Shown here: piece after piece, positions 53,321-64,000 of the stretch
Layout: each line of letters begins with the position of its first letter
How positions within the stretch are numbered: the first letter of the stretch is position 1
Assembly (NCBI RefSeq): GCF_000334915.1
Contig: NZ_AMSF01000015.1
Coordinates: 1 to 64,000 of the forward strand
Source of the DNA: Dyella ginsengisoli LA-4
Lineage (GTDB): Bacteria; Pseudomonadota; Gammaproteobacteria; Xanthomonadales; Rhodanobacteraceae
Direction: 5' to 3'
DNA: 64,000 bases
Translations under genes and position numbers: made by a program
The notes under the pieces: generated by a model
Database searches by the model: none
Seen by the model: only the letters and a program-made list of their open reading frames with translations
Told to the model about the DNA's origin: nothing

Positions 53321-54526
53321 TCACCAGCGATACAGGGAAACCAGTGTGCCGGCCGCGGCCGGCGTGCCGGAGGGCGGCAACTCGACCACGCCGTCGGTAT
53401 GCGGCAGCCCGGAGAAATCCCCCGACGTGGGCACCGGCACCGGCGTGGCGAGCACGCGACCGGAGTCGTCATGATGCACCCGCACCGGTATGAAACAGGT
53501 GAGCATGGGACTGCCGGCCGCCGGTGACGCCAGCACCGCTTTCCCGGCATCGCCCACGGGCAGCCCGATGGCCTGTTCCAGTGCCGGAAGCAGATAGCGC
53601 AAGGCGCACACCAGCGCCGACACCGGATTGCCGGGCAACGCGAAAACCATCTGCTGCTGCGGCCCGATACCGAACCACATCGGCTTGCCGGGCCGCTGGG
53701 CGATCCGGTGCAGCACCTGTTCCACGCCCAGGCTGCGCAGTGCTTCGGGCACGAAATCGCGCTGCCCGACCGACACGCCACCGGACAGCACCAGCACCTG
53801 GTGGGAGGCGAGCAGGCCCGAGAGCACCTGCGTGGTGGCAGCCAGATCGTCCGGTACGCGGGTCAGCAGGACATCGTCGAAGCCGCGACCGCGCAACGCC
53901 GCCGCCAGGGCCCGGTCGTTGGAGCGGCGGATCTGGCCTTCGGCCAGGGGCCGCTGGTCGACCTCGGCCAGTTCGTCGCCGGTGGCGACGATGGCCACGG
54001 CCGGTACGCGCGCCACCTCGACCCGGTCCATGCCGTTGGCCGCGAGTACCGCCAGTTCGGGTGCCCGCAGCCGCATGCCTGGAGCGAGCAGCTCGTCGCC
54101 CTCCCGGCAATCCGACCCCTGCGGATGGATGAACTGGCGTGGCTGAGGCTGCCACGCCGCAACCAGTTCGACCCGCTCGCCGTCGCGCCGGCACTGCTCG
54201 ATCGGCACCACGCAATCGCAGCCGGCCGGCAGCACCGCGCCGGTGGTCACCTCGATGCATCCGGATGGATCGTCCAGCGATTGTCCGCGCATGCCGGCCA
54301 GCTGGCGCCCGCGCACGGTAAAGACCCGGCGCGAGCCGTCCCCCAGGGCGATGGCCACGCCATCCATCATCACGCGATCGAACGGGGGCTGGTCGCGCTC
54401 GGCGCACACGGCCTGCCGCAGCACACGGCCGGCCGCCTGGTCGATCGATACCTGCTCGGTGCCGAAGGGCGGGAGGCTCGCGCGGATGCGCTGCTCGGCT
54501 TCGTTGACGGGAATGAGCTCGCTCAT
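53321..54526 (-). CDS. moeA: Molybdopterin molybdenumtransferase MoeA (first copy)
   Basis: 401 residues from ATG 54526 (an upstream TTG in frame is less likely). Motifs: DQPPFDRVMMDGVAIAL, CIEVTTGAVLPAGCDCVVPIE, ATGDELAEVDQ, LSGGVSVGQRDFVPEALRSLGVEQVLHRIAQRPGKPMWF and FALPGNPVSALV. It opens the minus-strand Moco operon and is divergent from fdhD. One of two moeA-like genes in the operon; no moaB/mog gene was seen. Confidence 0.92.
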   Translation of the reverse strand: MSELIPVNEAEQRIRASLPPFGTEQVSIDQAAGRVLRQAVCAERDQPPFDRVMMDGVAIALGDGSRRVFTVRGRQLAGMRGQSLDDPSGCIEVTTGAVLPAGCDCVVPIEQCRRDGERVELVAAWQPQPRQFIHPQGSDCREGDELLAPGMRLRAPELAVLAANGMDRVEVARVPAVAIVATGDELAEVDQRPLAEGQIRRSNDRALAAALRGRGFDDVLLTRVPDDLAATTQVLSGLLASHQVLVLSGGVSVGQRDFVPEALRSLGVEQVLHRIAQRPGKPMWFGIGPQQQMVFALPGNPVSALVCALRYLLPALEQAIGLPVGDAGKAVLASPAAGSPMLTCFIPVRVHHDDSGRVLATPVPVPTSGDFSGLPHTDGVVELPPSGTPAAAGTLVSLYRW

Positions 54527-54752
54527 GGAATGGAACAACCTTGGTCTTGCGCGACGGCGACGCCTGCCGCGTCAACCCGCACGATCATGGAACCGGGGGT
54601 GGGCTTTGACAACCGCGCCCAAGGTCGAAAATACGGACGCGCGGCGGTCATGGATGGGCGTTCGCCGACGAGGCGTGTGCGGTTACGTCGGCCGGCCCGA
54701 TGACGGATGCGGCGCCGATGTCCGGACACCCCCGGGTCGCTATGATGCGCCG

Positions 54753-55589
54753 ATGGCCTGCCCACCTCCGACCAGCCCGCCCACCCCGCCGCCCGGCTGC
54801 GCATCCCGCCGGATCGAGCGCTGGCGCCAGGGCACGGTTGAAACCGTCGACGACTGGGTCGCCGAGGAGCATCCGGTCGCGATGGCCTGCAACGGCGTCG
54901 CCTTCGCGGTGATGATGGCCACGCCGTGTGACCTGGAGGATTTCGCGCTGGGCTTTGCGCTCAGCGAAGGGCTCGTCGACGAGCCGGCGCAGTTGCTGGG
55001 GACCGAGATCCGCCCGCTTCTCGAAGGCACGCAACTGGCGATGACCCTGCGAGAGGATGCCCACGGCGCCCACCTCGATCCGGCGGACGACCGGCTGCTC
55101 CCGGGACGTAGCGGCTGCGGCATCTGCGGCACCCGCCAGCTCGAGAACGCCGTGCGCCAGCAGGCGCCGGTGCACAGCGATCTGCGGATCACCCACGCCG
55201 CACTCGAACGGGCGCTCGACACGCTGCGCCAACGCCAGCCGATCACGGCACTCACCGGTGCGGTGCATGCCGCCGGCTGGGCCAGCGCCGATGGCGAGCT
55301 GGTGCTGGTGCGGGAGGACGTGGGCCGGCACAACGCCCTGGACAAGCTGATCGGCGCCCTGCACCGCACCGGCCGGGACCCCGCCGCGGGCTTCGCCGTG
55401 GTCACCAGCCGCGCCAGCTACGAGATGGCGAGCAAGACCGCCAGTGCCGGCATCGGCCTGCTGGCCGCGATCTCCGCCCCCACGGCGCTGGCGATCGAAT
55501 TGGCGCGCAGCGCGGGGCTCACCCTGGTCGGCTTCGCCCGTCCGGGCAGCCACAACATCTATACCCATCCGGAGCGCCTGCAGGCATGA
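54753..55589 (+). CDS. fdhD: Formate dehydrogenase accessory sulfurtransferase FdhD
   Basis: 278 residues from ATG 54753; upstream in-frame sequence lacks a better start. Landmarks: EEHPVAMACNGVAFAVMMATPCDLEDFALGFALSEG, the Cys loop GRSGCGICGTRQL, HNALDKLIGAL and SRASYEMASKTASAGIGLL. FdhD passes sulfur from IscS to Moco in formate dehydrogenases. It is coupled to the next gene by an ATGA overlap. Its enzyme partner is not in the window. Confidence 0.94.
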   Translation: MACPPPTSPPTPPPGCASRRIERWRQGTVETVDDWVAEEHPVAMACNGVAFAVMMATPCDLEDFALGFALSEGLVDEPAQLLGTEIRPLLEGTQLAMTLREDAHGAHLDPADDRLLPGRSGCGICGTRQLENAVRQQAPVHSDLRITHAALERALDTLRQRQPITALTGAVHAAGWASADGELVLVREDVGRHNALDKLIGALHRTGRDPAAGFAVVTSRASYEMASKTASAGIGLLAAISAPTALAIELARSAGLTLVGFARPGSHNIYTHPERLQA

Positions 55590-56413
55590 ATGCCGCGATC
55601 CAGCCTGACCTCGATACCCGGCTGCGCGACTTCGTCGAAGCGCACCCGCGGCTGTTCGTGCTGACCGGCGCGGGGATCAGCACCGATTCGGGCATCCCCG
55701 ACTACCGCGACCGCGCCGGCCAGTGGAAACGCACGCCGCCGGTCACCTACCAGGCCTTCATGCACGAGACGGCGACGCGGCAGAGATACTGGGCACGCAG
55801 CCTGGTCGGCTGGCGTCGCTTCGGACGCGCCGAGCCGAATGCAGCCCACCGCGCGCTGGTCACGCTGGAGCGTCGCGGCCAGGTGCAACTGCTGGTGACG
55901 CAGAACGTGGACCGCCTGCACCAGCGCGCCGGCAACGAACGTGTGGTGGACCTGCATGGCCGACTGGACGAAGTCCGCTGCATGGCCTGCGACTGGCGCC
56001 AGCCGCGCGAGGTCTTCCAGCACGCGCTGGTGGAGCGGAATCCGGATTTCGCCGTGCTCGACGCCGCCGACGCACCCGACGGCGACGCGGACCTGGAAGG
56101 CCACGACTTCGGCCGCTTCGACGTACCTCCCTGCCCGGTGTGCAGCGGCATCGTGAAGCCGGACGTGGTGTTCTTCGGCGAAAACGTCCCGCGCGATCGC
56201 GTGGCCGCAGCCATCGATGCCTGCCAGGCGGCCGACGCCGTGCTGGTGGTCGGCTCCTCGCTGATGGTGTTTTCCGGTTACCGCTTCGTGGCGGCAGCAG
56301 CCAAGGCCGGCAAGCCGATCGCCACGGTGAACCTCGGCGTGACCCGCGCCGATCCGCTGGTCACGCTGAAGATCGATGCTCCGTGCGTCGAGGCGCTGTC
56401 GTTCCTGCGCTGA
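55586..56413 (+). CDS. SIR2-family NAD-dependent deacylase
   Basis: 275 residues. FVLTGAGISTDSGIPDYRDRAGQW (NAD-binding), TQNVDRLHQRAG, the catalytic His in VVDLHGRLDEVRC, zinc pairs CMAC and CPVC, then VKPDVVFFGENVP and VVGSSLMVFSGYRF. It is a bacterial sirtuin, longer than CobB, probably deacetylating proteins. Why it is coupled to fdhD is unclear. Confidence 0.9.
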   Translation: MNAAIQPDLDTRLRDFVEAHPRLFVLTGAGISTDSGIPDYRDRAGQWKRTPPVTYQAFMHETATRQRYWARSLVGWRRFGRAEPNAAHRALVTLERRGQVQLLVTQNVDRLHQRAGNERVVDLHGRLDEVRCMACDWRQPREVFQHALVERNPDFAVLDAADAPDGDADLEGHDFGRFDVPPCPVCSGIVKPDVVFFGENVPRDRVAAAIDACQAADAVLVVGSSLMVFSGYRFVAAAAKAGKPIATVNLGVTRADPLVTLKIDAPCVEALSFLR

Positions 56414-56425
56414 GTCCGGCCGGAC

Positions 56426-57295
56426 TCAGAACACGTCGTTGACCAGCCGACCGACGCCTTCGATCTCGATGGCGATCTCGTCGCCGCGCTGCAGGAAGCG
56501 TGGCGGCCGGAAGCCGACACCCGCACCTTCCGGGGTACCGGTGGCGATGATGTCGCCGGGCTGCAGGGTGATGCCCGCGGAAATCGTCTCGATCAGGGTC
56601 GGGATGTCGAAGATCAGGTCGCGGGTATTGGCGTTCTGTCGCAGCTCGCCGTTGACCCAGCAGCGGATGTCCAGTGCCGAGGCATCCAGCTCGTCGGCGG
56701 TCACCAGTACCGGCCCCATCGGACAGAAGGTGTCGAAGGACTTGCCCAGAAACCACTGGCCGTGGCGTTGCTGCCAGTCGCGCGCCGTGATGTCGTTGAC
56801 GATGGTATAGCCGAATACGTGGGACATCGCCTGCGCCCGCGTGATCCCCCGTCCGCCGCGCCCGATCACGACGGCGAGCTCGGCCTCGTAGTCGAGCGCA
56901 TCACTGAGCCCTTCGGGATAGTGGATGCTGTCGCGATTGCCGATCACTGCGCTGGGCAACTTGGAAAACACCACCGGATGCGGCGGGATGGCCGTGCACG
57001 ATGCCGTGTCGAAGCCGCTGTCTGCGAACTCCTGCGCATGCTTGCGGTAGTTCTTGCCCACGCAGAACAGGTTGCGCGGTGGCCGCTGGATCGGTGCCAG
57101 CAGATCGACCTCCGCCCGCGCGAGCATCGGCCGCATCACGCTGGGCGTGGCCGATTCCAGCCCATCGCGGATGAGCACGAGCATGTCGGCTATGGGCGTG
57201 CCATCGATCTGGTCGAGGGGACGGATCCGTGTCGCATCGGCGTCGGTGATGCCGACGCCGGTCATTCCATGATGGAGATAGGTAACGAGTCGCAT
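56426..57295 (-). CDS. Fumarylacetoacetate hydrolase-family protein
   Basis: 289 residues from ATG 57295. LFCVGKNYRKHAQEFADSGF and the metal motif DYEAELAVVIGRGGR, ARDWQQRHGQWFLGKSFDTFCPMGPVLV, and the C-terminal GDIIATGTPEGAGVGFRPPRFLQRGD match the FAH/YcgM group (2-hydroxyhepta-dienoate isomerase or related). Acts on acylpyruvate-type compounds; which one is unknown. Confidence 0.88.
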   Translation of the reverse strand: MRLVTYLHHGMTGVGITDADATRIRPLDQIDGTPIADMLVLIRDGLESATPSVMRPMLARAEVDLLAPIQRPPRNLFCVGKNYRKHAQEFADSGFDTASCTAIPPHPVVFSKLPSAVIGNRDSIHYPEGLSDALDYEAELAVVIGRGGRGITRAQAMSHVFGYTIVNDITARDWQQRHGQWFLGKSFDTFCPMGPVLVTADELDASALDIRCWVNGELRQNANTRDLIFDIPTLIETISAGITLQPGDIIATGTPEGAGVGFRPPRFLQRGDEIAIEIEGVGRLVNDVF

Positions 57296-57427
57296 GACAC
57301 TCTCGGACGACGGGACGGCGCGCACTCATCGGTCGCCACGGCGGCAGGAAGTGAGCATTGCGTCACATTCTAGCCGGGATAGGCCGGTGATGGCCGGCGC
57401 ACCTGCGGCACCGGGCATCGGCTCCGG

Positions 57428-57964
<537 letters not shown>

Positions 57965-58085
57965 TCACGCCAACCGCGACGGGCGTCCCTGTACGACGCC
58001 GATCGCGCGCTGCCAATAAATAGAATGGATTCAATGGCTTGAAGCAACATCCTGAGAAGTGCCGGACACATGCCCGGCAAAAACC

Positions 58086-58200
58086 TCATTCCCACTCAAT
58101 GGTTGCGGGCGGCTTGCCACTGATGTCATAGACAACACGAGAAACACCACGCAACTCATTGATAATCCTGTTTGAGCAGCGACCAAGAAAGTCGTACGGC
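58086..58200 (-). other. AT-shifted 3' end of guaA, possible island attachment scar
   Basis: In 58081-58200, 59 of 120 bases are G or C, against about two thirds in the rest of guaA. Codons TTT, CTT, GGT, TCA, AGG, ATT, AAT, TTG, GTT and TCT dominate here, unlike the CTG/GGC/CGC bias upstream. The guaA 3' end (coding ...TIEWE) is a well-known tyrosine-recombinase insertion site for genomic islands, which often bring their own guaA end. No integrase is nearby. Confidence 0.55.
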
Positions 58201-59666
58201 AAGTGCGCCCAGTGCGCGGTCATGAAGTCGATGGTTTCCACCGCGCGCAGTGCGATCACCCACTCGTAAGCCCTGGCGTCGCCGACCACGCCGACCGACT
58301 TCACCGGCAGGAACACCGCGAACGCCTGGCTGACGCGGTCGTACAGGTCGGCCTTGCGCAGCTCCTCGATGAAGATCGCGTCGGCCCGGGCCAGCAGCTC
58401 GGCGTACTCGCGCTTCACCTCGCCGAGGATGCGCACGCCCAGGCCGGGGCCCGGGAACGGATGGCGGTAGACCATCTCGCGCGGCAGGCCGAGCTCGACG
58501 CCGATGCGGCGCACCTCGTCCTTGAACAGCTCTCGCAGCGGCTCGACCAGGCCGAGCTTCATGTCTTCCGGCAGGCCACCGACGTTGTGGTGGCTCTTGA
58601 TCACGTGCGCCTTGCCGGTCTTGCTGCCGGCCGACTCGATCACGTCGGGGTAGATCGTGCCCTGCGCCAGCCACTTCACGTGGCCGTTGCCGGCCTGGGT
58701 GACCTTGGTCGATTCCTCGTCGAAGATCTCCACGAACAGGCGACCGATGATCTTGCGCTTGGCCTCGGGATCGGCCACGCCCTCCAGCGCCTGGAAGTAG
58801 CGGTCGGCCGCGTTCACCCGGATCACCTTCACGCCCATGTGCTCGGCCATGGTGGCCATCACCTGGTCGCCTTCCTGGAAGCGCAGCAGGCCGGTGTCGA
58901 CGAACACGCAGGTGAGCTGGTCGCCGATCGCCCGGTGCAGCAGCGCAGCCACCACCGAGGAATCCACGCCGCCGGACAGGCCAAGCAGCACGTGGTCGTC
59001 GCCCACCTGCTCGCGCACGCGGGCGATCTGGTCCTCGATGATGTGGGCGGCGGTCCACAGCGTCTGGCAGCCGCAGATCTCGGTGACGAAGCGCTTCAGC
59101 AGCGCGGTGCCCTGCTTGGTGTGGGTCACTTCCGGGTGGAACTGCACGCCGTACCAGCGCTTGGCCTCGTTCTCCATCACGGCGACCGGGATGCGGTCGG
59201 TGGTACCGGTGACGACGAAGCCGGGCGGCGCCTGGGCGACGTGGTCGCCGTGGCTCATCCACACGTCCAGGCGATGGCTGCCGGCATGGTCGCTCAGGCC
59301 GTCGAACAGGCGGCTGGTGGGTGCGATGTCCACCTCGGCGTGGCCGAACTCGCGCGCATCGGCCGCCTCGGTGGCGCCGCCCAGCTGCGCGGCCAGCGTC
59401 TGCATGCCGTAGCAGATGCCGAGGATCGGCAGGTCGGCGTCGAACACTTCCTGCGGCGCCTTCGGCGCGCCTTCCAGCGTGGTCGACTCCGGACCGCCGG
59501 ACAGGATGATGCCCCTGGCACCGAACTTAGCGATCTCCGCCGGGTCGTGGTCCCAGGCCCAGATCTCGCAGTAGACGCCGATCTCGCGCACGCGGCGGGC
59601 GATCAGCTGGGTGTACTGCGCACCGAAGTCGAGGATGAGGATCTTGTCGCTATGGATGTCGGTCAT
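58086..59666 (-). CDS. guaA: GMP synthase (glutamine-hydrolysing)
   Basis: 526 residues from ATG 59666. GATase domain with GICYGMQ (active Cys) and [14 protein letters not shown] pyrophosphatase motif [15 protein letters not shown]-terminal dimer domain ends KPPATIEWE, the normal terminus. Catalyses the last step of GMP synthesis, after GuaB. The last 40 or so codons use a very different codon set (see the separate entry). Confidence 0.97.
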   Translation of the reverse strand: MTDIHSDKILILDFGAQYTQLIARRVREIGVYCEIWAWDHDPAEIAKFGARGIILSGGPESTTLEGAPKAPQEVFDADLPILGICYGMQTLAAQLGGATEAADAREFGHAEVDIAPTSRLFDGLSDHAGSHRLDVWMSHGDHVAQAPPGFVVTGTTDRIPVAVMENEAKRWYGVQFHPEVTHTKQGTALLKRFVTEICGCQTLWTAAHIIEDQIARVREQVGDDHVLLGLSGGVDSSVVAALLHRAIGDQLTCVFVDTGLLRFQEGDQVMATMAEHMGVKVIRVNAADRYFQALEGVADPEAKRKIIGRLFVEIFDEESTKVTQAGNGHVKWLAQGTIYPDVIESAGSKTGKAHVIKSHHNVGGLPEDMKLGLVEPLRELFKDEVRRIGVELGLPREMVYRHPFPGPGLGVRILGEVKREYAELLARADAIFIEELRKADLYDRVSQAFAVFLPVKSVGVVGDARAYEWVIALRAVETIDFMTAHWAHLPYDFLGRCSNRIINELRGVSRVVYDISGKPPATIEWE

Positions 59667-59706
59667 GGCTTGCTGCTCCCGATTCCCGACTCAGCCCTGC
59701 AGCTCC

Positions 59707-59836
59707 CTCTCCCCCGGCCACGCCGGGGGAGAGGGTTGGGGTGAGGGGGCGCGTTGGCTTTATGGATGGGCAAAGGCCAAGGCGAAAAACCTCCCCCTCA
59801 CCCAGCCCTCTCCCCCGGTCTGCGCCCGGGGGAGAG
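59707..59836. repeat. Large inverted repeat with two inner hairpins between guaA and guaB
   Basis: CTCTCCCCCGG/CCGGGGGAGAG pairs occur at 59707-59733 and again at 59808-59836; the outer arms, 59723-59749 and 59793-59818, are reverse complements of each other (CCGGGGGAGAGGGTTGGGGT... and its mirror with one mismatch region). This looks like a widely dispersed noncoding element and may end or pair transcripts. Confidence 0.8.
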
Positions 59837-59849
59837 GGCTAGAAGATCA

Positions 59850-61403
<1,554 letters not shown>

Positions 61404-62273
61404 TCAGCCGGTGGCGCGGGCCGCGTCGCGCGCCTCGGCGGCCTCGAGGGTGTTCTCCATCAGCGTGGCGACGGTCATCGGCCCGACCCCGCCCGGCACC
61501 GGGGTGATCCAGCTCGCACGCTCGGCGGCCGGCGCGAACTCCACGTCGCCCACCAGCCGGCCGTCGTCCAGACGGTTGATGCCGACATCAACCACCACGG
61601 CGCCGGGTTTGATCCACTCGCCCTTGACCAGGCCGGGCTTGCCGACCGCGACGATGATGATGTCCGCCTGCCGCACGTGGCTTTCCAGGTCCTTGGTGAA
61701 GCGATGGCAGCAGGTGGTGGTGCAGCCGGCGATCAGCAGTTCGAGCGCCAGCGGCCGGCCGACGTGGTTGGAGACGCCGACCACCACCGCGTGCTGGCCG
61801 CGCACCGGCCGGTCGGTATGCCCGAGCAGGGTCATCACGCCCTTCGGCGTGCACGGACGCAGCCCGAAACGGCGCAGCGCGAGCCGGCCCACGTTGATCG
61901 CCTGGAAGCCGTCGACGTCCTTGGACGGATCGATGCGGTCGACCAGCGCGTCCTCGTCGATGTGGGAAGGCAGCGGGGACTGCACCAGGATGCCGTGCAC
62001 CTCGGGGGCGGCGTTGAGCTTGTCGATGAGCGCGAACAGCTCGTCCTGGGTCACGCTGGACGGCAGGTCGAAGTCGAACGAGCGGAAGCCGACCTGGTGG
62101 CAGGCCTTGCGCTTGTTGCGCACGTAGACCGAGGAGGCCGCATCGTCGCCGACCAGCACGACGGCCAGGCCGGGCGCGCCCAGTCCCTTGCCCATGCGCT
62201 CCTCGACGCGGCGCCCGATGCGCTCGAGCAGTTCCTGGGCGATGCGTTTGCCGTCGAGAATGCGTGCGCTCAT
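61404..62273 (-). CDS. folD: Bifunctional methylenetetrahydrofolate dehydrogenase/cyclohydrolase
   Basis: 289 residues from ATG 62273. [17 protein letters not shown], the [50 protein letters not shown] and [21 protein letters not shown] segments are standard FolD landmarks. It makes formyl-THF for purines. Downstream of it is guaB on the same strand. Confidence 0.96.
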   Translation of the reverse strand: MSARILDGKRIAQELLERIGRRVEERMGKGLGAPGLAVVLVGDDAASSVYVRNKRKACHQVGFRSFDFDLPSSVTQDELFALIDKLNAAPEVHGILVQSPLPSHIDEDALVDRIDPSKDVDGFQAINVGRLALRRFGLRPCTPKGVMTLLGHTDRPVRGQHAVVVGVSNHVGRPLALELLIAGCTTTCCHRFTKDLESHVRQADIIIVAVGKPGLVKGEWIKPGAVVVDVGINRLDDGRLVGDVEFAPAAERASWITPVPGGVGPMTVATLMENTLEAAEARDAARATG

Positions 62274-62345
62274 GCGGGGGTATGCCAGTCGGAAAAGACG
62301 CTTATTATCGGTTGCCGCCGCGGCTACGCACAAACGGAATTCGCC

Positions 62346-62909
62346 ATGCCCGCCCCTTGCGACACGGAAATCGTCGATGGCCCCCTGCTGCTGCGCCCGT
62401 GGCAACCGGACGATGCTCGCGCGCTGGAGGCGGCGGTCGTCGAGTCGATCGACAGCCTCGGTCGCTGGCTGCCCTGGTGCCGTGCCGGCTACGACCTCGC
62501 CGCAGCACAGGACTGGGTCCGCCGCTGCGAGCAGGGCTGGGCGGAGGGGGAGCATTTCGCGTTCGGCATCTTCGACCGGACCCACCAGCGGCTGCTCGGC
62601 AGCGTTGGCCTGAACCAGCGCAACCTCCTGCACCGCAGTGCCAACCTGGGTTACTGGGTGCGCCAGTCGGAACAGCGGCATGGCGTGGCGGCGAAGGCCG
62701 TGCAGCTGGTCGCGCGATTCGGCTTCCGGCAGCTGGCGCTGCAGCGCATCGAGATCGTCGCGTTGCCCGACAACCAGGCCAGCCGGCGCACCGCCGAGCG
62801 CGCCGGTGCACGGTTCGAGGCGGTTGCCCGTCGTCGGATATGGGATGGCGAGCAGGCGAGGGACGGGGCGGTGTATGCGCTGGTCCCCGAGGATCTGGAG
62901 CAGGCGTGA
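62346..62909 (+). CDS. GNAT acetyltransferase, RimJ/RimL-like
   Basis: 187 residues from ATG 62346. [29 protein letters not shown] starts a typical RimJ/L N-terminus; [39 protein letters not shown] is the acetyl-CoA loop area and [23 protein letters not shown] the last strand region. It may acetylate ribosomal or other N-termini, or small molecules. Divergent from folD. Confidence 0.85.
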   Translation: MPAPCDTEIVDGPLLLRPWQPDDARALEAAVVESIDSLGRWLPWCRAGYDLAAAQDWVRRCEQGWAEGEHFAFGIFDRTHQRLLGSVGLNQRNLLHRSANLGYWVRQSEQRHGVAAKAVQLVARFGFRQLALQRIEIVALPDNQASRRTAERAGARFEAVARRRIWDGEQARDGAVYALVPEDLEQA

Positions 62910-63082
62910 GCCGCGCCGGCGTCACCGGGCCCGAGGATCCCGATCAACCCCCTGCCCCCTGCGACACCGCCCGACCATCGCCGACTCGTTACGGCACGTG
63001 GAAGGAAGCGGGCATAGGAGCATGCCGACCTGCCGCGCCACCACGACGCGCCACGACGGACGGCCTGTGGCGGACGCCTGGC

Positions 63083-64000
63083 CTACTTGCGCCGCTTCAT
63101 CTCGCGGATCATGCGCTGGCGCTTGCGCAGCTGGCCCTCGGTGAGGACGTTCTTCTTGCCGGCATAGGGGTTCTCGCCATCGCGGAACTCGATGCGGATC
63201 GGCGTGCCCTCGATCTTGAAGCGCTTGCGGAAGAAGCCTTCGAGATAGCGACGATAGGCCGGTGCGATGTGCTTGGTGCGGCTGCCATGGATGACGATGG
63301 TCGGCGGGTTGCTGCCGCCCGGATGGGCAAAGCGCAGCTTTGGCGCGTGCCCGCGCACCAGCGGCGGCTGGTAGCTCTCGTAGGCCTTTTCCAGCGCGCG
63401 GGTGAGCTCGGACGAGCCGAGCTCGCGGGTGGCCCCGGCGTGCGCACGCACGATGGCGCGCATCAGCTCGCGCAGGCCCGAGCCGTGCAGCGCCGAGATG
63501 AACACGGTCTTGGCCCATTCCACGAATACCAGCCGGCGCTCCAGCGCCCGCTGACACTGCTCGCGCTGGTACGCGTCCATGCCGTCCCACTTGTTGACGG
63601 CAATGACCAGCGCGCGGCCCTCGTCGATGGCATGGCCGATCAGGGTCAGGTCCTGATCGGCGAGGTTTTCGCGCGCGTCGATCATCACCACCACCACCTG
63701 GGCGGCGGCCATCGACTGCAGCGTCTTGATCACGCTGAACTTCTCCACCGCCTCCTCGACGCGTGCCTTGCGGCGCACGCCGGCGGTGTCGATGAGGGTG
63801 TAGCGCCTGCCGTCGCGTTCCAGCGGGACGCGGATGGGATCGCGGGTGGTGCCGGCCACGTCGGAGACGATCAGGCGGTCTTCGCCGAGCAACCGGTTGA
63901 TCAGGGTCGACTTGCCGGCGTTGGGCCGGCCGACGATCGCCACGCGGATGCTGCCGTCGTCGTCCGGCGCGACCGCCTCGTCCGCGTCCTCGGGCAGCAG
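63083..64000 (-). CDS. der: Ribosome-associated GTPase Der, C-terminal part (gene runs off window)
   Basis: The frame continues to the right end, so only the last 305 or so residues are seen. Acidic linker LPEDADEAVAPDDDG then the second GTPase domain: GRPNAGKSTLINRLL, AGTTRDPI, DTAGVRRKAR and NKWD, followed by the KH-like C-terminal domain with IRIEFRDGENPYAGKKNVLT and a basic tail. Der is essential for 50S subunit maturation. The Met/Val at 63943 is not the true start. Confidence 0.95.
   Translation of the reverse strand: MLPEDADEAVAPDDDGSIRVAIVGRPNAGKSTLINRLLGEDRLIVSDVAGTTRDPIRVPLERDGRRYTLIDTAGVRRKARVEEAVEKFSVIKTLQSMAAAQVVVVMIDARENLADQDLTLIGHAIDEGRALVIAVNKWDGMDAYQREQCQRALERRLVFVEWAKTVFISALHGSGLRELMRAIVRAHAGATRELGSSELTRALEKAYESYQPPLVRGHAPKLRFAHPGGSNPPTIVIHGSRTKHIAPAYRRYLEGFFRKRFKIEGTPIRIEFRDGENPYAGKKNVLTEGQLRKRQRMIREMKRRK

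Noticed and set aside
54606-54634. TTGACA with AAATAC 17 bases later upstream of fdhD
   Set aside because: The -10 element matches poorly (2 of 6), and distance to the start codon is about 120 bases; not enough for a promoter call.

Overview
The window is high-GC gammaproteobacterial DNA. Gene content and order (guaA/guaB, tadA, folD, der, a moa/moe cluster, modABC-modE) and the dispersed palindromes point to Xanthomonadales (Lysobacterales), probably Rhodanobacteraceae. The family assignment is an inference from gene style, not a database match.

Layout. (1) 3-16814, plus strand: the distal part of a contractile injection system (phage-tail-like, eCIS type). It holds two HExxH/DUF4157-type proteins, a tube-associated protein and a small LysM/gpX-like protein, the gpD hub, gpV spike, PAAR-like tip, gp25 wedge, two baseplate-J-like proteins, tail protein I, a 1073-residue DUF6519/beta-helix protein and a LysM/coiled-coil protein. 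Sheath, tube and ATPase genes must lie left of the window if they exist. A convergent sigma54-activator-like gene (16938-17921) follows. (2) 18490-25718: xdhC, mocA-like and an MFS gene, then modABC behind a clear ModE operator, convergent modE, and an outer-membrane porin. (3) 25894-33136: DUF4105 protein, a periplasmic-sensor GGDEF-EAL protein, a ClC channel with CBS domains, and a LytS/LytTR-type two-component pair. (4) 33174-38204, all minus strand and of lower GC: a cassette-like region with integron attC-type sites, lipoproteins, a MAPEG protein, a cupin, a putative TIR/deoxyribosyltransferase-like defence gene and a HIT protein. No integrase is visible, so it looks like an attC cluster without an integrase. 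(5) 38538-47643: PQQ dehydrogenase lipoprotein, nadE, sua5, a winged-helix regulator, a HAD phosphatase, a manganese riboswitch with an MneA/TMEM165-type Mn exporter, a lipoprotein and a GST. (6) 47656-56413: a tightly packed molybdenum-cofactor operon on the minus strand (moeA, moaA, moaC, mobA, moaD, a moaE-moeB-rhodanese fusion, a second moeA, a small DUF7009-like gene), with divergent fdhD and a sirtuin. (7) 56426-64000: FAH-family hydrolase, tadA, guaA, guaB, folD, a GNAT acetyltransferase and the C-terminal half of der.

How parts work together. modABC imports molybdate, ModE senses it, the moa/moe/mob genes build Moco and its nucleotide form, and xdhC, mocA and fdhD mature Mo enzymes that are not in the window. 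The injection-system genes form one translationally coupled transcript, with stop/start overlaps at most junctions.

Main points of interest: the injection-system locus with its unusual DUF4157 protein; the attC cassette region with a probable defence gene; a MoaE-MoeB fusion whose linker is encoded by a pair of REP-like palindromes; a compositional scar at the guaA 3' end, a known island attachment site; and the Mn riboswitch.
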